A stretch of 64,000 bases of DNA from Nocardioides_C sp963700955 (GTDB lineage Bacteria > Actinomycetota > Actinomycetes > Propionibacteriales > Nocardioidaceae), in the NCBI GenBank assembly GCA_963700955.1, contig CAVOZH010000004.1, forward strand, positions 372,001 through 436,000. Reading direction: 5' to 3'. The first letter of the stretch is position 1. Every line of letters starts with the position of its first letter. Position numbers and translations under genes: made by a program. A model generated the notes under the pieces. That model saw only the letters and a list, made by a program, of their open reading frames with translations, was not told the DNA's origin and ran no database searches. Below, piece after piece: positions 1 through 8,694 of the stretch.

Positions 1-1020
1 ACAGGCGTCGAGGTGGCCGACGTACTCGCGGCCGTGGGGGAGCAGTCCGACAAGCCACTGGTCTGCACGTTCCTCGCGAGCGAGGGGATCCCCGAGCTGC
101 TGCGCGTCCCGGACGTGGCCGGCAGCACCGCGGGGCGTGGGTCCGTGCCGTCGTACTCCGCGGTCGAGGCCGCGGTGCGTGCCCTCGCACACGTCGTCGA
201 GTACGCCGCCTGGCTCGCCAAGCCTGAAGGTGAGCTGGTGCCCCCGGAGGCTGTCGACGTGACCCGCGCCCGTCGCATGCTCAACCAGATCCTGATCGAT
301 CGCCCGGAAGGCCGCGACCTCACCTTCCCGGAGCTTCGTGAGCTGCTCGATGCGTACGGGGTGGACCTGTGGGACCGGGTCGCGGTCAACACCGAGGACG
401 AGGCGGTCGAGGCCGGTCAGCGGCTCGGCTGGGACGTCGTGCTGAAGGCAACGGCCGAGCACCTGCGGCAGCGTCCCGACCTCGCCCACGTGTGGCGCAA
501 CATCGACACCGAAGCCGAGATGCGGGACGCGTGGAAGACCATGCGCGGGATCATCGACGAGCCGGACCGGGCCGACTTCATCGTGCAGCGGGTTGCTGCT
601 CCTGGGGTGCCTGTGGGGATCGGAGGCATGGAGGACCCGCTCTTCGGCCCAGTGGTGTCTTTCGGTATCTCGGGCCCCGCCACAGAGCTGCTCGGCGACC
701 GCGCCTACCGGATCCCGCCGATGCACAGCGGTGAGGCAGCCGAGATGGTGCGGGAGATCAAGGCCGCACCGATGCTGTTCGGCTACCGCGGCGGGGAGTT
801 CGTGGACGTGGAGGGCATCGAGCACCTCCTGCTCCGAGTAGCTCAGCTGAAGAACGACCTCCCCCAGGTCCGCGCGCTCGACCTGAACCTCGTGCTCGTC
901 GGAGCCCGGGGTGCCACCGTGCTCGACGCCCGCGGCCGCGTCGAGCCGGTCTCCGACGCGCGCTCGGACTGGTTCGTCCGGCGACTCAGCGCGCAGGCCG
1001 GCGACACACTGCACGGGTAG
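1..1020 (+). CDS. ADP-forming acyl-CoA ligase / GNAT acetyltransferase, C-terminal part (5' end outside window)
   Basis: The frame is open from the first base, so the gene begins upstream. The visible 339 residues match the end of ADP-forming acetyl-CoA synthetase-like proteins: the tail of the CoA-ligase region, then an ATP-grasp_5-type domain from about residue 85 ('LLDAYGVDLWDR', 'WDVVLKA', 'DFIVQRVAAPGVPV', 'GPVVSFGISG'). In actinobacteria this architecture is often fused to a GNAT domain and acts as a protein lysine acetyltransferase (Pat-like) that controls acyl-CoA synthetases; no GNAT domain can be seen in this fragment. The family is clear; whether it is a ligase or a regulatory acetyltransferase cannot be decided here. 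Confidence 0.8.
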   Translation, partial: TGVEVADVLAAVGEQSDKPLVCTFLASEGIPELLRVPDVAGSTAGRGSVPSYSAVEAAVRALAHVVEYAAWLAKPEGELVPPEAVDVTRARRMLNQILIDRPEGRDLTFPELRELLDAYGVDLWDRVAVNTEDEAVEAGQRLGWDVVLKATAEHLRQRPDLAHVWRNIDTEAEMRDAWKTMRGIIDEPDRADFIVQRVAAPGVPVGIGGMEDPLFGPVVSFGISGPATELLGDRAYRIPPMHSGEAAEMVREIKAAPMLFGYRGGEFVDVEGIEHLLLRVAQLKNDLPQVRALDLNLVLVGARGATVLDARGRVEPVSDARSDWFVRRLSAQAGDTLHG

Positions 1021-1047
1021 GGCCGGCGCCCGCTGTCGAAGCCACTC

Positions 1048-2631
1048 TCAGCGGCGGTTCACTCGGTGTAGCTGGGCTTTGTTGTTGGGTAGTGGGATGA
1101 GTTTCCAGTGGCTGGTGTGGACGAGGTGGTGGTGGTGGGGGCACAGGGTGGCGGCGTTCTCGATGCTGGTGGGGCCGCCTTGGGAGAACGGGATGGGGTG
1201 GTGGAACTCGCATTGGGACGCGGGTCGGTCGCAGCCTTCGATGATGCAGACCTTGTCGCGGAGGGTGATCGCGATTCGTTGGTGCTTGGTGTAGAGGCGT
1301 TGTTGTTGGCCGACGTCGAGGGGTTGGGACTTGCCGTCGAGGACGACCGGGATGATCCCGGCCTGGCAGGCCAGTCGTCGGGCCTGGCCGGCGGAGATGG
1401 TGGTGCCGGTGTCGAGGGTGGTGGTGCCGAGGCCGTCGAGGAGTTGGTCGAGGCGCATGGTGACCACGATCGTGGCGGCGGTGCCGCCCGAGCTCGGGGG
1501 TAGGTCGGCGGGGATGCGTTCGATCAGGTCGATGAGTCCGTGTCCGAGTCTGACCGGGTAGGGGACGTCTGGTTCCTCGGGTGGCTGCGGCTCGGGTGGC
1601 TGGTGCTCGTGGGCGCGACCCGGGGCGGGTGGTGCTGGGGCGGGTGGTGCGGCGCCGGCCGGGTCGTCGGCCGGGTCGTTGTTGGCCGGGTCGTTGTTGG
1701 CCGGGTCGTTGTTGGTTGGGTCGTTGTTGGTTGGTTGGGGGTCGTGGGACTCGTCGGGCTTGTCGGGTCCGCTCTGGCTGTGTGGTGGTTCGGTCTCGGG
1801 GTGGTGGGTGTCGTCGGGTTGGCTGGTGGGGATGTTCGGGTTCTTCCGGCGGCGGGGTGAGCAGAACGCCTGGATTGCCTTGAGCAGCATGTCGGCGTGG
1901 AGGTCGGGGAGCTTGCCGCGGAATCCGGTGGTGCCGTCGCCGTTGCGCCAGGACTTGAGGTAGGCCTTCGCGCGGGCGAGGTCTTCCTCGTCTTGGAGGG
2001 CTTTGCCTTCCTTGGCCTCGGCGCCGTCGGGGTCGATCACCTCCCACAGCTTGCGGCCGACGACCTTGAGCTGGTCGGGGCTGAGCTGGCCGGCGGCGTC
2101 GACCAGGAACCGTTGGCAGGCGGTCAGCTGGTCTGTGGGGAGGTCCTTGGGGAGCTTGCGCAGGGCCGCGACCGCGACCGTGATGTGCTCGGGGGACAGT
2201 TGGCCGCGGGCCAGCGCGTCGGCGAGCAGCCGGTAGCGGCGGTCGAGGTCGTGGGCGAGCCGGACCTGGGTGTTGGCGTCGGCGCGTCGGGTCTGGGTCA
2301 GGTGCGCGTAGAACGCCGCGGTGGTGGTGGCGCCGGTCAGGTCCGCGACCCGCTGTGCCTCGCCGGCGGCCAGCAGCCGCAGCTTCAACGCCACCGCGGC
2401 GGCGATCAGCTGGACGACCGCGAGCAGCATCAGCCGGATCTCCCGGGCGGTCAGCGTCGCGGTGGACGCGTCGCGGACCGAGTCCAGTGCCTCCAGGCAG
2501 GTCAGCATCGCCGCCACGATCGGATGAGCTGAACCACCACCACCGGCGCTGGTCAGCTCGGCGGCCAGGTCGGTGGACCCAGACCCGCCCGCGCCGGCAC
2601 CGCGCCTCGCCGGCACCGCGCTCGCCGGCAC
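1048..2631 (-). CDS. HNH endonuclease, DUF222 / 13E12 repeat family
   Basis: A DUF222 helical domain (about residues 40-250) is followed by a Pro/Asn/Asp-rich linker and a C-terminal HNH nuclease domain (about 462-505) with 'CIIEGCDRP', 'CEFHH', 'GGPTSIENAATLC' and 'HHHHLVH', i.e. Cys pairs and the catalytic HH. These proteins are multicopy in actinobacteria and are thought to cut DNA; several M. tuberculosis 13E12 genes belong to the LexA regulon. The start is uncertain. An in-frame stop lies just upstream, and the first in-frame start is the GTG at 2631 inside a GC-rich tandem repeat. A good leaderless start (GTG at 2762, downstream of a LexA box) is in another frame, so the 5' end may carry a frameshift. 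Confidence 0.85.
   Translation of the reverse strand: MPASAVPARRGAGAGGSGSTDLAAELTSAGGGGSAHPIVAAMLTCLEALDSVRDASTATLTAREIRLMLLAVVQLIAAAVALKLRLLAAGEAQRVADLTGATTTAAFYAHLTQTRRADANTQVRLAHDLDRRYRLLADALARGQLSPEHITVAVAALRKLPKDLPTDQLTACQRFLVDAAGQLSPDQLKVVGRKLWEVIDPDGAEAKEGKALQDEEDLARAKAYLKSWRNGDGTTGFRGKLPDLHADMLLKAIQAFCSPRRRKNPNIPTSQPDDTHHPETEPPHSQSGPDKPDESHDPQPTNNDPTNNDPANNDPANNDPADDPAGAAPPAPAPPAPGRAHEHQPPEPQPPEEPDVPYPVRLGHGLIDLIERIPADLPPSSGGTAATIVVTMRLDQLLDGLGTTTLDTGTTISAGQARRLACQAGIIPVVLDGKSQPLDVGQQQRLYTKHQRIAITLRDKVCIIEGCDRPASQCEFHHPIPFSQGGPTSIENAATLCPHHHHLVHTSHWKLIPLPNNKAQLHRVNRR
1671..1730. repeat. four 15-bp tandem repeats inside the HNH gene
   Basis: Four consecutive 15-bp units, three copies of CCGGGTCGTTGTTGG and one TTGGGTCGTTGTTGG, encode a repeating Asn-Asn-Asp-Pro-Ala/Thr pentapeptide in the linker between the DUF222 and HNH domains. 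The period is a multiple of three, so copy-number change would keep the frame. Confidence 0.9.
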
Positions 2632-2641
2632 CGCGCTCGCC
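2592..2641. repeat. GC-rich 15-bp tandem repeat at the HNH gene 5' end
   Basis: Units of CTCGCCGGCACCGCG lie at 2606-2620 and 2621-2635, with partial copies on both sides and one extra C at 2605 that breaks the period. The annotated GTG start of the HNH frame lies within it. Such a tract is prone to slippage or assembly error and is the likely place where the frame set by the upstream leaderless start is lost. Confidence 0.75.
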
Positions 2642-2768
2642 CGGACGCGGAGCCGCGCCGGTCACCGCAGGACCAGCCGGGACCGACGCCGGGGACGGTC
2701 CAGCCGGAACCGTCGGCCGGTCTGGCCTCGGTGTCCGGAGTGCGCTGGTCCGTCGTCGTCACACGTCC

Positions 2769-2809
2769 AAGCTATGAGAACCAGACCCCTGACTCGAACA
2801 CCTGTTCGA
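2769..2809 (-). promoter_or_regulatory. LexA (SOS) box and -10 element of the HNH gene
   Basis: TCGAACACCTGTTCGA (2794-2809) fits the actinobacterial/Bacillus LexA consensus TCGAAC-N4-GTTCGA perfectly. On the minus strand it is followed 19 bp later by TAGCTT (2769-2774) and, six bases on, by a GTG at 2762, the spacing of a leaderless promoter. This predicts DNA-damage induction of the 13E12 HNH gene. Confidence 0.8.
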
Positions 2810-2978
2810 GATCGGTGGACGGTCTCTGCGCCGCACCCCCTGTGGACGACAAGTGGCGGAGTCGTCAGGCGCGCGCGCGGAGGCAGGGAGCCACTCGTCC
2901 GGTTCATCGGAGCCGGATCCGGTTCCGATGACATGCCACGCGGTTCGGACAGCGACGGCAGCCTGACGGCCCAGGCGG

Positions 2979-3012
2979 CTTCCTTTGAGGCTCTACTTCC
3001 TTTGAGGCTCTA
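2979..3012. repeat. perfect 17-bp tandem direct repeat
   Basis: CTTCCTTTGAGGCTCTA occurs twice back to back (2979-2995 and 2996-3012) in the gene-free stretch 2763-3299. The rest of that stretch holds only the LexA box and a possible transporter remnant. Confidence 0.9.
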
Positions 3013-3070
3013 TGGGTGAGCCTGCGACGGCGGCCGTCAACCGGCCTGCGCAGCGAGTGCCGGCGAGACC

Positions 3071-3232
3071 GTGCACGGTCAGGGTGTCCGGCATCACGGG
3101 CAGACGTCGTCATGGCTGGTGGCTTTCACGGTCGGTGGTACGGCGGTCGCGGCGTTGCTCTTCCTCAGCCCCCGACGGCACCTCACCCCGGCTCAGGACG
3201 GGCTCGAGCCCGAGGTGGTCCTAGCCGCCTGA
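3071..3232 (+). pseudogene. possible 3' remnant of an MFS transporter gene
   Basis: An open frame without a start codon ends in TGA at 3230 and reads like the last membrane helix and tail of a major-facilitator protein ('SSWLVAFTVGGTAVAALLFL' then 'SPRRHLTPAQ'). The frame is open back to about 3071 but its upstream part no longer resembles a transporter. This is a weak call from composition only; it could be chance in GC-rich DNA. Confidence 0.3.
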
Positions 3233-3299
3233 AGCGGCTCAGTGGCCCGAAACGCCGCACCCGCAGGAAATGCCATGGGCGCATGAAAGACTGACCAAC

Positions 3300-3893
3300 A
3301 TGCCTGACCGCTACGCAGATCTCCGTGCCGCCATCGAGAACTCCGGGTACTACCCGGACGTGGTGGCCGACTCGGTGAACGCCGCCGTGGCAGGGGAACG
3401 CGTGATCTCCTACCTCGTCCATCACGAGCCGACCATCGACCGCGACGAGGTGCGCCGCCACGTCACGGTCGTCGTGCTGACGCCGACCCGGCTGATCGTG
3501 GCTCACACCGACGAGCACGAGCCGGACGACCTCCTGCCGGCGCCGTACACCTCCACCTCCACCGAGGCGGTCATGCTCTCGACCGTCCGTTCGGTGGTCG
3601 TCAACCGCATGGTCGCGAACCCCGCCTCCTACGTCGGCAAGCCCGTGCCGCCCCCGGGCGCCAACGAGGTCGTGCTCACGATCGGCTGGGGTGGCCTCGG
3701 CCGGCTGGACCTCGAGCCCGCGACGTGCAGCGACCCGCAGTGCGACGCCGACCACGGCTACACCGGCGTGGTCGCCTCCGACGACTTCTCCATCCGGGTC
3801 AGCGCCGCCGCGGACGGCACCGAGGCCGTGGCGCACGTGCTGGCCTTCGCCGAGGTCCTCTCGGCGAGCACCGCGGGCACCGTGCAGGCCTGA
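3300..3893 (+). CDS. DUF5998 family protein
   Basis: A 197-residue protein of the actinobacterial DUF5998 family, sometimes annotated as a phosphodiesterase; no catalytic role is established. It is soluble, with no signal peptide or membrane helix. The ATG at 3300 was chosen over the in-frame ATG at 3270 because conserved sequence begins there ('MPDRYADLRAAIENSGYYPD'). A 'CSDPQCDADHGYTG' segment has paired Cys and a His that could bind metal. The stop overlaps the start of the next phosphodiesterase gene by one base (TGATG), so the two are translationally coupled and probably act together. Confidence 0.8.
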   Translation: MPDRYADLRAAIENSGYYPDVVADSVNAAVAGERVISYLVHHEPTIDRDEVRRHVTVVVLTPTRLIVAHTDEHEPDDLLPAPYTSTSTEAVMLSTVRSVVVNRMVANPASYVGKPVPPPGANEVVLTIGWGGLGRLDLEPATCSDPQCDADHGYTGVVASDDFSIRVSAAADGTEAVAHVLAFAEVLSASTAGTVQA

Positions 3894-5014
3894 TGAGCAC
3901 GGAGTTCGTGCCACCGGCCTACCACGACCGGTCGCTCGGTGACGTCCTCCCCGCAGTGGCCGAGGCGATGGGGGTCGACGGTGGGCTCGGCAAGACCTCA
4001 CTCGTCCTCCCCGAAGCACAGCGCTACGTGGTCTTCCTCGTCGACGGCCTCGGCTACGAGCTGCTGCGCGACCACCCCGAGGAGGCGCCCTTCCTGCACT
4101 CGCTGCTCGCGACGCAGGCTCCCGCGACCGCGGGTGTGCCCTCGACCACGGCGACCAGCCTGACCTCGCTCGGCACCGCGCTCACCCCCGGCGTGCACGG
4201 GGTCGTCGGCTACACCTCGCGGATCCCCGGGAGCAACCGGCTTCTCAACGCGCTGCAGTGGGACGCGGACGTCGAGCCGCGACTGTGGCAGCCACACACC
4301 ACCGCCTTTGCGCGGCTCGCGTCGGCCGGAGTGCAGACGACCGTTGTCAACAAGCGGAGCTTCGCCGACTCGGGCCTCACCGTCGCCGGCAGCCGTGGAG
4401 CGGACTTCGTCGGCGCCGACAAGGTGGGGGAGCGGCTCGCCGCCGTGGTCGCGGCCTCCGCCGGCTCGCCGTCCCTGACCTACATGTACGACGGCGACCT
4501 CGACTGGACGGGCCACGCCTACGGCGTCGACTCGCTGCAGTGGCAGCAGGAGCTGTCCATGGTCGACGCGGCCGCGGAGCACCTGCGCGACTCGTTGCCC
4601 TCCGACGTACGCATCGTCGTGGTCGCCGACCACGGCATGGTCGACTCACCGGCCGACCATCGCATCGACGTCGACGACCACGAGGAGCTGAGAGAGGGGG
4701 TCGCGCTGTTCGGTGGGGAGGCGCGCTTCCGGCAGCTGTACTGCCGCGGCGGCGCGGTCGAGCACGTGGCCGCGACGTGGCGGGAGGTGCTGGGCGAGCG
4801 CGCGGAGGTGCTCACACGCGACGAAGCCCTCGCTTGCGGCTGGTTCGGCGAGCTGTCGTCCGACGTACGCCCGCGCATCGGCGACGTGCTGGTGGCATGC
4901 CGCGACGACTACGCCGTGCTGAGCCGGTCTGCCTTCCCGATCGAGACGAAGCTCGTGGGTCTGCACGGCTCGCTGACCGCGGCCGAGATGCTGATCCCGA
5001 TCCTCGTCGCCTGA
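3893..5014 (+). CDS. alkaline phosphatase-superfamily nucleotide pyrophosphatase/phosphodiesterase
   Basis: 373 residues of the type I phosphodiesterase/nucleotide pyrophosphatase branch of the alkaline phosphatase superfamily. Metal-binding and nucleophile segments are visible: 'FLVDGLGYELL' near the start, 'VPSTTATSLTSLG' with the nucleophilic Thr/Ser, 'YDGDLDWTGHAYG', 'VVADHGMVD' and a late 'GLHGSLT'. There is no signal peptide, so it is probably cytosolic. It is coupled to DUF5998 by the TGATG overlap. The substrate cannot be told from sequence. Confidence 0.85.
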   Translation: MSTEFVPPAYHDRSLGDVLPAVAEAMGVDGGLGKTSLVLPEAQRYVVFLVDGLGYELLRDHPEEAPFLHSLLATQAPATAGVPSTTATSLTSLGTALTPGVHGVVGYTSRIPGSNRLLNALQWDADVEPRLWQPHTTAFARLASAGVQTTVVNKRSFADSGLTVAGSRGADFVGADKVGERLAAVVAASAGSPSLTYMYDGDLDWTGHAYGVDSLQWQQELSMVDAAAEHLRDSLPSDVRIVVVADHGMVDSPADHRIDVDDHEELREGVALFGGEARFRQLYCRGGAVEHVAATWREVLGERAEVLTRDEALACGWFGELSSDVRPRIGDVLVACRDDYAVLSRSAFPIETKLVGLHGSLTAAEMLIPILVA

Positions 5015-5033
5015 CATGGCATGATGCTCGCCT

Positions 5034-5699
5034 GTGGCTGAACTCCAATTCTTCACGGGCACGATGGACTCAGGTAAGTCCACGCTCGCCCTGCAGACCA
5101 ACCACAACCACGCAGCCCGCGGTCGCTCGGGGCGGATCTTCACCACCCGCGACCGCGCAGGGGAGGCCACGCTCTCCAGCCGCCTGGGACTGACCCACGA
5201 GGCGCTCGAGGTCGAGGCCGACTTCGACTTCTGGAACTACGTCGTTCACTCGCTCACGCACGGAGCTCGCATCGACTACCTGATCTGTGACGAGGCGCAG
5301 TTCTACATGCCGATACAGGTCGAGCAGCTCGCGAGGGTCGTCGACGAGCTCCAGATCGACGTGTTCGCCTTCGGCATCCTCACCGACTTCCGGTCGCAGC
5401 TGTTCCCGGGCTCCGGCCGGCTCGTCGAGCTCGCGGACCGGATGCACGTCCTCCAGGTCGAGGCATTGTGCTGGTGCGGGAAGCGGGCGACGCACAACGC
5501 CCGCACCACCGACGGCGTCATGGTGACCGAGGGTGAGCAGATCGTGGTGGGTGACATCGAAGCCGGCGAGGAGGCACCCGAGGTCGACGGTCCGGTGGTC
5601 GGATACGAGGTGCTCTGCCGCCAGCACCACCGGCGCAAGCTCACCGCGGCGCGTGCCAAGGCGGTCTCCATGGTTCCCGACCCGCTCCCGTTCGACTGA
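5034..5699 (+). CDS. tdk: thymidine kinase (type II)
   Basis: 221 residues with the thymidine-kinase P-loop 'GTMDSGKST' (about 8-16), the Walker B-like 'YLICDEAQFY' (D-E-A-Q, with the catalytic Glu), 'FGILTDFRSQLFPGS', and a zinc-binding region with 'ALCWCGKRATHNAR' and 'YEVLCRQHH'. It phosphorylates deoxythymidine for pyrimidine salvage. The GTG start at 5034 lies 19 nt after the preceding stop. TGGCATGAT upstream could be an extended -10 for a leaderless message, but this is weak. Confidence 0.95.
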   Translation: MAELQFFTGTMDSGKSTLALQTNHNHAARGRSGRIFTTRDRAGEATLSSRLGLTHEALEVEADFDFWNYVVHSLTHGARIDYLICDEAQFYMPIQVEQLARVVDELQIDVFAFGILTDFRSQLFPGSGRLVELADRMHVLQVEALCWCGKRATHNARTTDGVMVTEGEQIVVGDIEAGEEAPEVDGPVVGYEVLCRQHHRRKLTAARAKAVSMVPDPLPFD

Positions 5700-5713
5700 G
5701 AGGCCCCGACCCC

Positions 5714-6541
5714 GTGCCGCATTCCCCGTTGATCACGCCACGCCGGCTCGCCGAGCTGGGGCAGCCGGTGGTGCTGCTCGACGTGCGCTTCCAGCTCGGA
5801 GGTCCCCCGGGATACGACGAGTTCCTACGTGGACACATCCCGGGAGCGTCGTACGTCGACCTCGACACCGACCTCGCCGACCCACCCGGTCCCCGGGGAC
5901 GCCACCCGCTCCCCGACGCAGGCAGCTTCGAGGCCGCGATGCGCCGCTGCGGGGTGCGCACCGGCGTCCCGGTCGTCGTCTACGACGCGGTCGCCGGCAC
6001 GTCCGCCGCACGGTGTTGGTGGCTGCTGCGCCACCACGGGCACCGTGACGTCAAGGTGCTCGACGGCGGCTGGCAGGCCTGGCTCGCCGACATCGGCTCG
6101 TCCGAGGAGGGGCCCACCCAGGTCGAGCCGGGTGACTTCACTGCCGGCCCCGGAGAGATGCCCGTGCTCGACGCGGAGGCAGCGGCACGGGTCGCGCGCG
6201 AGGGCGCGCTCGTCGACGCGCGGGCGCCCGAGCGGTTCCGCGGCGAGACCGAGCCCATCGACCCAGTGGCGGGACACATCCCTGGGGCGGTCAACGTGCC
6301 GACGGTCGCCAACCTGGAAGAGCCTGGCGGCAGGTTCAAGAGCGCCCGTGCCCTCACCCCTGTCTACGAGCTCGCCGGCGTCCGGCCGGGTCGGCAGGTC
6401 GGGGTGTACTGCGGCTCAGGCGTGACAGCCGCACACGGCGTGCTCGCGCTGGAGGCCCTCGGTCTCGAGGCGGCGTTGTACCCCGGATCGTGGAGCGAGT
6501 GGGTCTACGACGGCGAGAGGCCTGTTGCGACCGGGCCGTAG
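5714..6541 (+). CDS. sseA: 3-mercaptopyruvate/thiosulfate sulfurtransferase
   Basis: 275 residues with two rhodanese domains. The N-terminal inactive one contains 'HIPGASYVDLDTDLAD'; the C-terminal one carries the active-site loop 'VYCGSGVTAA' with Cys about 233. A CGSGVT loop is typical of 3-mercaptopyruvate sulfurtransferases, whereas thiosulfate enzymes usually have CRKGV-type loops. It transfers sulfane sulfur to thiol or cyanide acceptors. The GTG start is 14 nt after tdk, so the two are probably cotranscribed. It ends before a strong hairpin. Confidence 0.88.
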   Translation: MPHSPLITPRRLAELGQPVVLLDVRFQLGGPPGYDEFLRGHIPGASYVDLDTDLADPPGPRGRHPLPDAGSFEAAMRRCGVRTGVPVVVYDAVAGTSAARCWWLLRHHGHRDVKVLDGGWQAWLADIGSSEEGPTQVEPGDFTAGPGEMPVLDAEAAARVAREGALVDARAPERFRGETEPIDPVAGHIPGAVNVPTVANLEEPGGRFKSARALTPVYELAGVRPGRQVGVYCGSGVTAAHGVLALEALGLEAALYPGSWSEWVYDGERPVATGP

Positions 6542-6594
6542 CCCGTCTGGACCAGGTCGCGTGACCCCACCGGAACCGCCTCGTTGTAACCGTC

Positions 6595-6638
6595 GAGGCC
6601 GTGGGTCGGTGAGATCAGGGGTACCGACCCACGGCCTC
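6595..6638. terminator. hairpin between convergent sseA and the acyl-CoA reductase gene
   Basis: A perfect 16-bp inverted repeat (GAGGCCGTGGGTCGGT at 6595-6610 and its complement at 6623-6638) with a 12-nt loop sits between two convergent stop codons. There is no clear T-tract, so it is inferred to be a bidirectional terminator or RNA-stabilising structure. Confidence 0.75.
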
Positions 6639-6657
6639 TGCCATGCGCTGCGCCCGC

Positions 6658-8637
6658 CTACCAGTGCACGCCCTTCAGCAGCCGGGCCAGGAACATCTGC
6701 TCCGGCGTCGGCCCGCTCTCCTCGTCGTCACCGCGGGCCGCCGCGGAGTCCGGGAAGACCTGGTAGGCCATGTGGAGGACGCGGAAGGTCGTCTTCGGAG
6801 CGAGCGTGTGCGCCAGCGCGCCCAACGTGCCGAGCGCGGTGTTGAGCTCGTGCGGCCGGTCGACGAGCGCCCGGAGCACCATGTCGGCCGCCTGTGCGGG
6901 CGTGATCGTCGGGAACTTGTCGTAGATCTTCGTCGGGGCGATCATCGGGGTCTTCACCAGCGGCATGTGGATCGTGGTGAAGCTGACCCCGTCGCCGATC
7001 ACCTCCGAGCTGACCACGTTGCTCCACGAGTCGAGCGCTGCCTTGGAGGCGACGTAGGCGCTGAAGCGCGGTGGGTTGGTCTGCACACCGATCGAGCTGA
7101 CGTTGACGATGTGGCCCCGGCCCTGCTCGCGCATCTGGTCGATGACTCCCATGACGAGGCGGATCGCGCCGAAGTAGTTCAGAGACATGGTGCGCTCGAA
7201 GTCGTGGAACCGCTCGTGGCTGAGCGCCAATGACCGACGGATCGAGCGACCTGCGTTGTTCACGACGAAGTCGATCGACTCGTGCTCCTCGCACAGCTGC
7301 TCGCACAGCACGTCGATCGCCTCCAGGTCGGAGAGGTCGCAGGGGTAGACGTAGGCGGTCCCGCCGGCCTGCTCGATCTCGTCCCTGGCCTCCTCGAGCT
7401 TGTCCTTGCCGCGCGCCACGAGGATCGGCACGCCTCCGGCCTGCGCGACCTTGAGCGCGGTGGACCTGCCGATGCCCGAGGAGGCGCCGGTGATCACCAC
7501 GGTCTTGCCCAGGAGCGCCTTGCGCAGGCCCGCGTCGCGGGCGGTGTCCTCGTCGAGGTGGTCCTCCCAGTAGCTCCACAGGATCGGCGCGTAGCTGTCG
7601 AGGTCCGGGCAGGAGATGCCCGAGCCGCGCAAGGCCTTGAGAGTACGGCGGACGCCGAACTGGCTCGGGAGGGAGACATGTGCGAGCACCTCGGGTGGCA
7701 CGCCGAGCCGGCCGACGGTCTCGCGCAGCGCGAGCTGCACGGGGGCGAGCTGCAGCGCCTTGGGCAGCAGGCTGGTCGGCAGGAGTCCGGTCAGCCGGCG
7801 GTCCACCGCCACCTTGAACTGGGGAGCCTTCGCCGCGGCTGCGAAGGCGTTGAGCACGTCGACGGTCGGCTGCGGCTCGGGGTTGACCAGGTGGAAGGCC
7901 TGCCCGTCGAGGCCGGGCTGGTGGGCGATGTGGTCCATCGCGGAGGCGACGTAGTCGACCGGGACGACGTTGGTGTCGCCGATGTCCATGCCGAGAACGG
8001 GCACCCACTGCGGCAACGTGTCACGCAGCCGCTTCAGCAGCGGGAAGAAGTAGTAGGGACCGTCCACCTTGTCCATGGCCCCGGTCTCGGAGTGGCCCAC
8101 CACGATCGCGGGGCGGTAGACCCGCCACGGCACCTGCGACTCGTCACGGACGATCCGCTCGGACTCGAACTTCGTCCGGTGGTAGGGGGAGGGGAGTCCC
8201 TGGCCCTCGTCGAACATCTCCTCGTCGAAGACGCCCTGGTAGTCGCCCGCCGCCGCTACGGACGAGACGTGGTGGAAGATGCCGGCGTGGAGGGCCGCCG
8301 CGAGGTCCAACGCCGCGCGGGTGCCGCCCACGTTGAGCTCCTCGTTGCGCTCGTCGGAGGCGGTCATGTCGTACAGCGCGGCGAGATGGAAGAAGTGGTC
8401 GATCCCGCCGCGGTGCTCCGCGACCCAGTCGTCGTCGACCCCCAGCAGAGGACTGCCGAGGTCGCCGGGCACGACGCAGACGCGGTCGGCGGCCTCCCAC
8501 CTGCGGATCCTCGCCTCGATGCGCGCTTGTGAGCTGGGCCTGACCAAGAGGTAGATCTCGCCCTCGCGGTTGGCGAGGAGCTCCTGGACGAGGTGGCGGC
8601 CGATGAAGCCGGTGGCGCCGGTGACGAAGTAGGTCAT
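6658..8637 (-). CDS. two-domain SDR, fatty acyl-CoA reductase type
   Basis: 659 residues with two Rossmann modules. The N-terminal module is an extended SDR/male-sterility type ('TGATGFIGRH' at about 5-14, Y152-x3-K156 in 'YHRTK'). The C-terminal module is a classical SDR ('TGASSGIG' about 382-389, 'VVNNAG', Y528-x3-K532 in 'YVASK'). This layout matches mycobacterial AcrA1 and Marinobacter fatty acyl-CoA reductases, which reduce long-chain acyl-CoA to alcohol for wax or lipid synthesis. The ATG at 8637 begins right at the first nucleotide-binding strand. The gene stands alone, convergent with sseA. Confidence 0.85.
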   Translation of the reverse strand: MTYFVTGATGFIGRHLVQELLANREGEIYLLVRPSSQARIEARIRRWEAADRVCVVPGDLGSPLLGVDDDWVAEHRGGIDHFFHLAALYDMTASDERNEELNVGGTRAALDLAAALHAGIFHHVSSVAAAGDYQGVFDEEMFDEGQGLPSPYHRTKFESERIVRDESQVPWRVYRPAIVVGHSETGAMDKVDGPYYFFPLLKRLRDTLPQWVPVLGMDIGDTNVVPVDYVASAMDHIAHQPGLDGQAFHLVNPEPQPTVDVLNAFAAAAKAPQFKVAVDRRLTGLLPTSLLPKALQLAPVQLALRETVGRLGVPPEVLAHVSLPSQFGVRRTLKALRGSGISCPDLDSYAPILWSYWEDHLDEDTARDAGLRKALLGKTVVITGASSGIGRSTALKVAQAGGVPILVARGKDKLEEARDEIEQAGGTAYVYPCDLSDLEAIDVLCEQLCEEHESIDFVVNNAGRSIRRSLALSHERFHDFERTMSLNYFGAIRLVMGVIDQMREQGRGHIVNVSSIGVQTNPPRFSAYVASKAALDSWSNVVSSEVIGDGVSFTTIHMPLVKTPMIAPTKIYDKFPTITPAQAADMVLRALVDRPHELNTALGTLGALAHTLAPKTTFRVLHMAYQVFPDSAAARGDDEESGPTPEQMFLARLLKGVHW

Positions 8638-8694
8638 GCGTGCCGTCCGCTTGCGTGAGTGGGGTCGAAGGTTGCCCGGCAGCCTAGCGGGCGG

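Noticed and set aside
1671..1730. CRISPR-like or regulatory repeat array
   Set aside because: The repeats are contiguous 15-mers without spacers and encode a pentapeptide repeat in the HNH protein linker.
986..2665. Long Arg/Pro-rich open frame overlapping the HNH gene in another frame
   Set aside because: It is a GC-composition shadow: the DUF222 and HNH motifs are in the 1048-2631 frame, and this frame has no family features.
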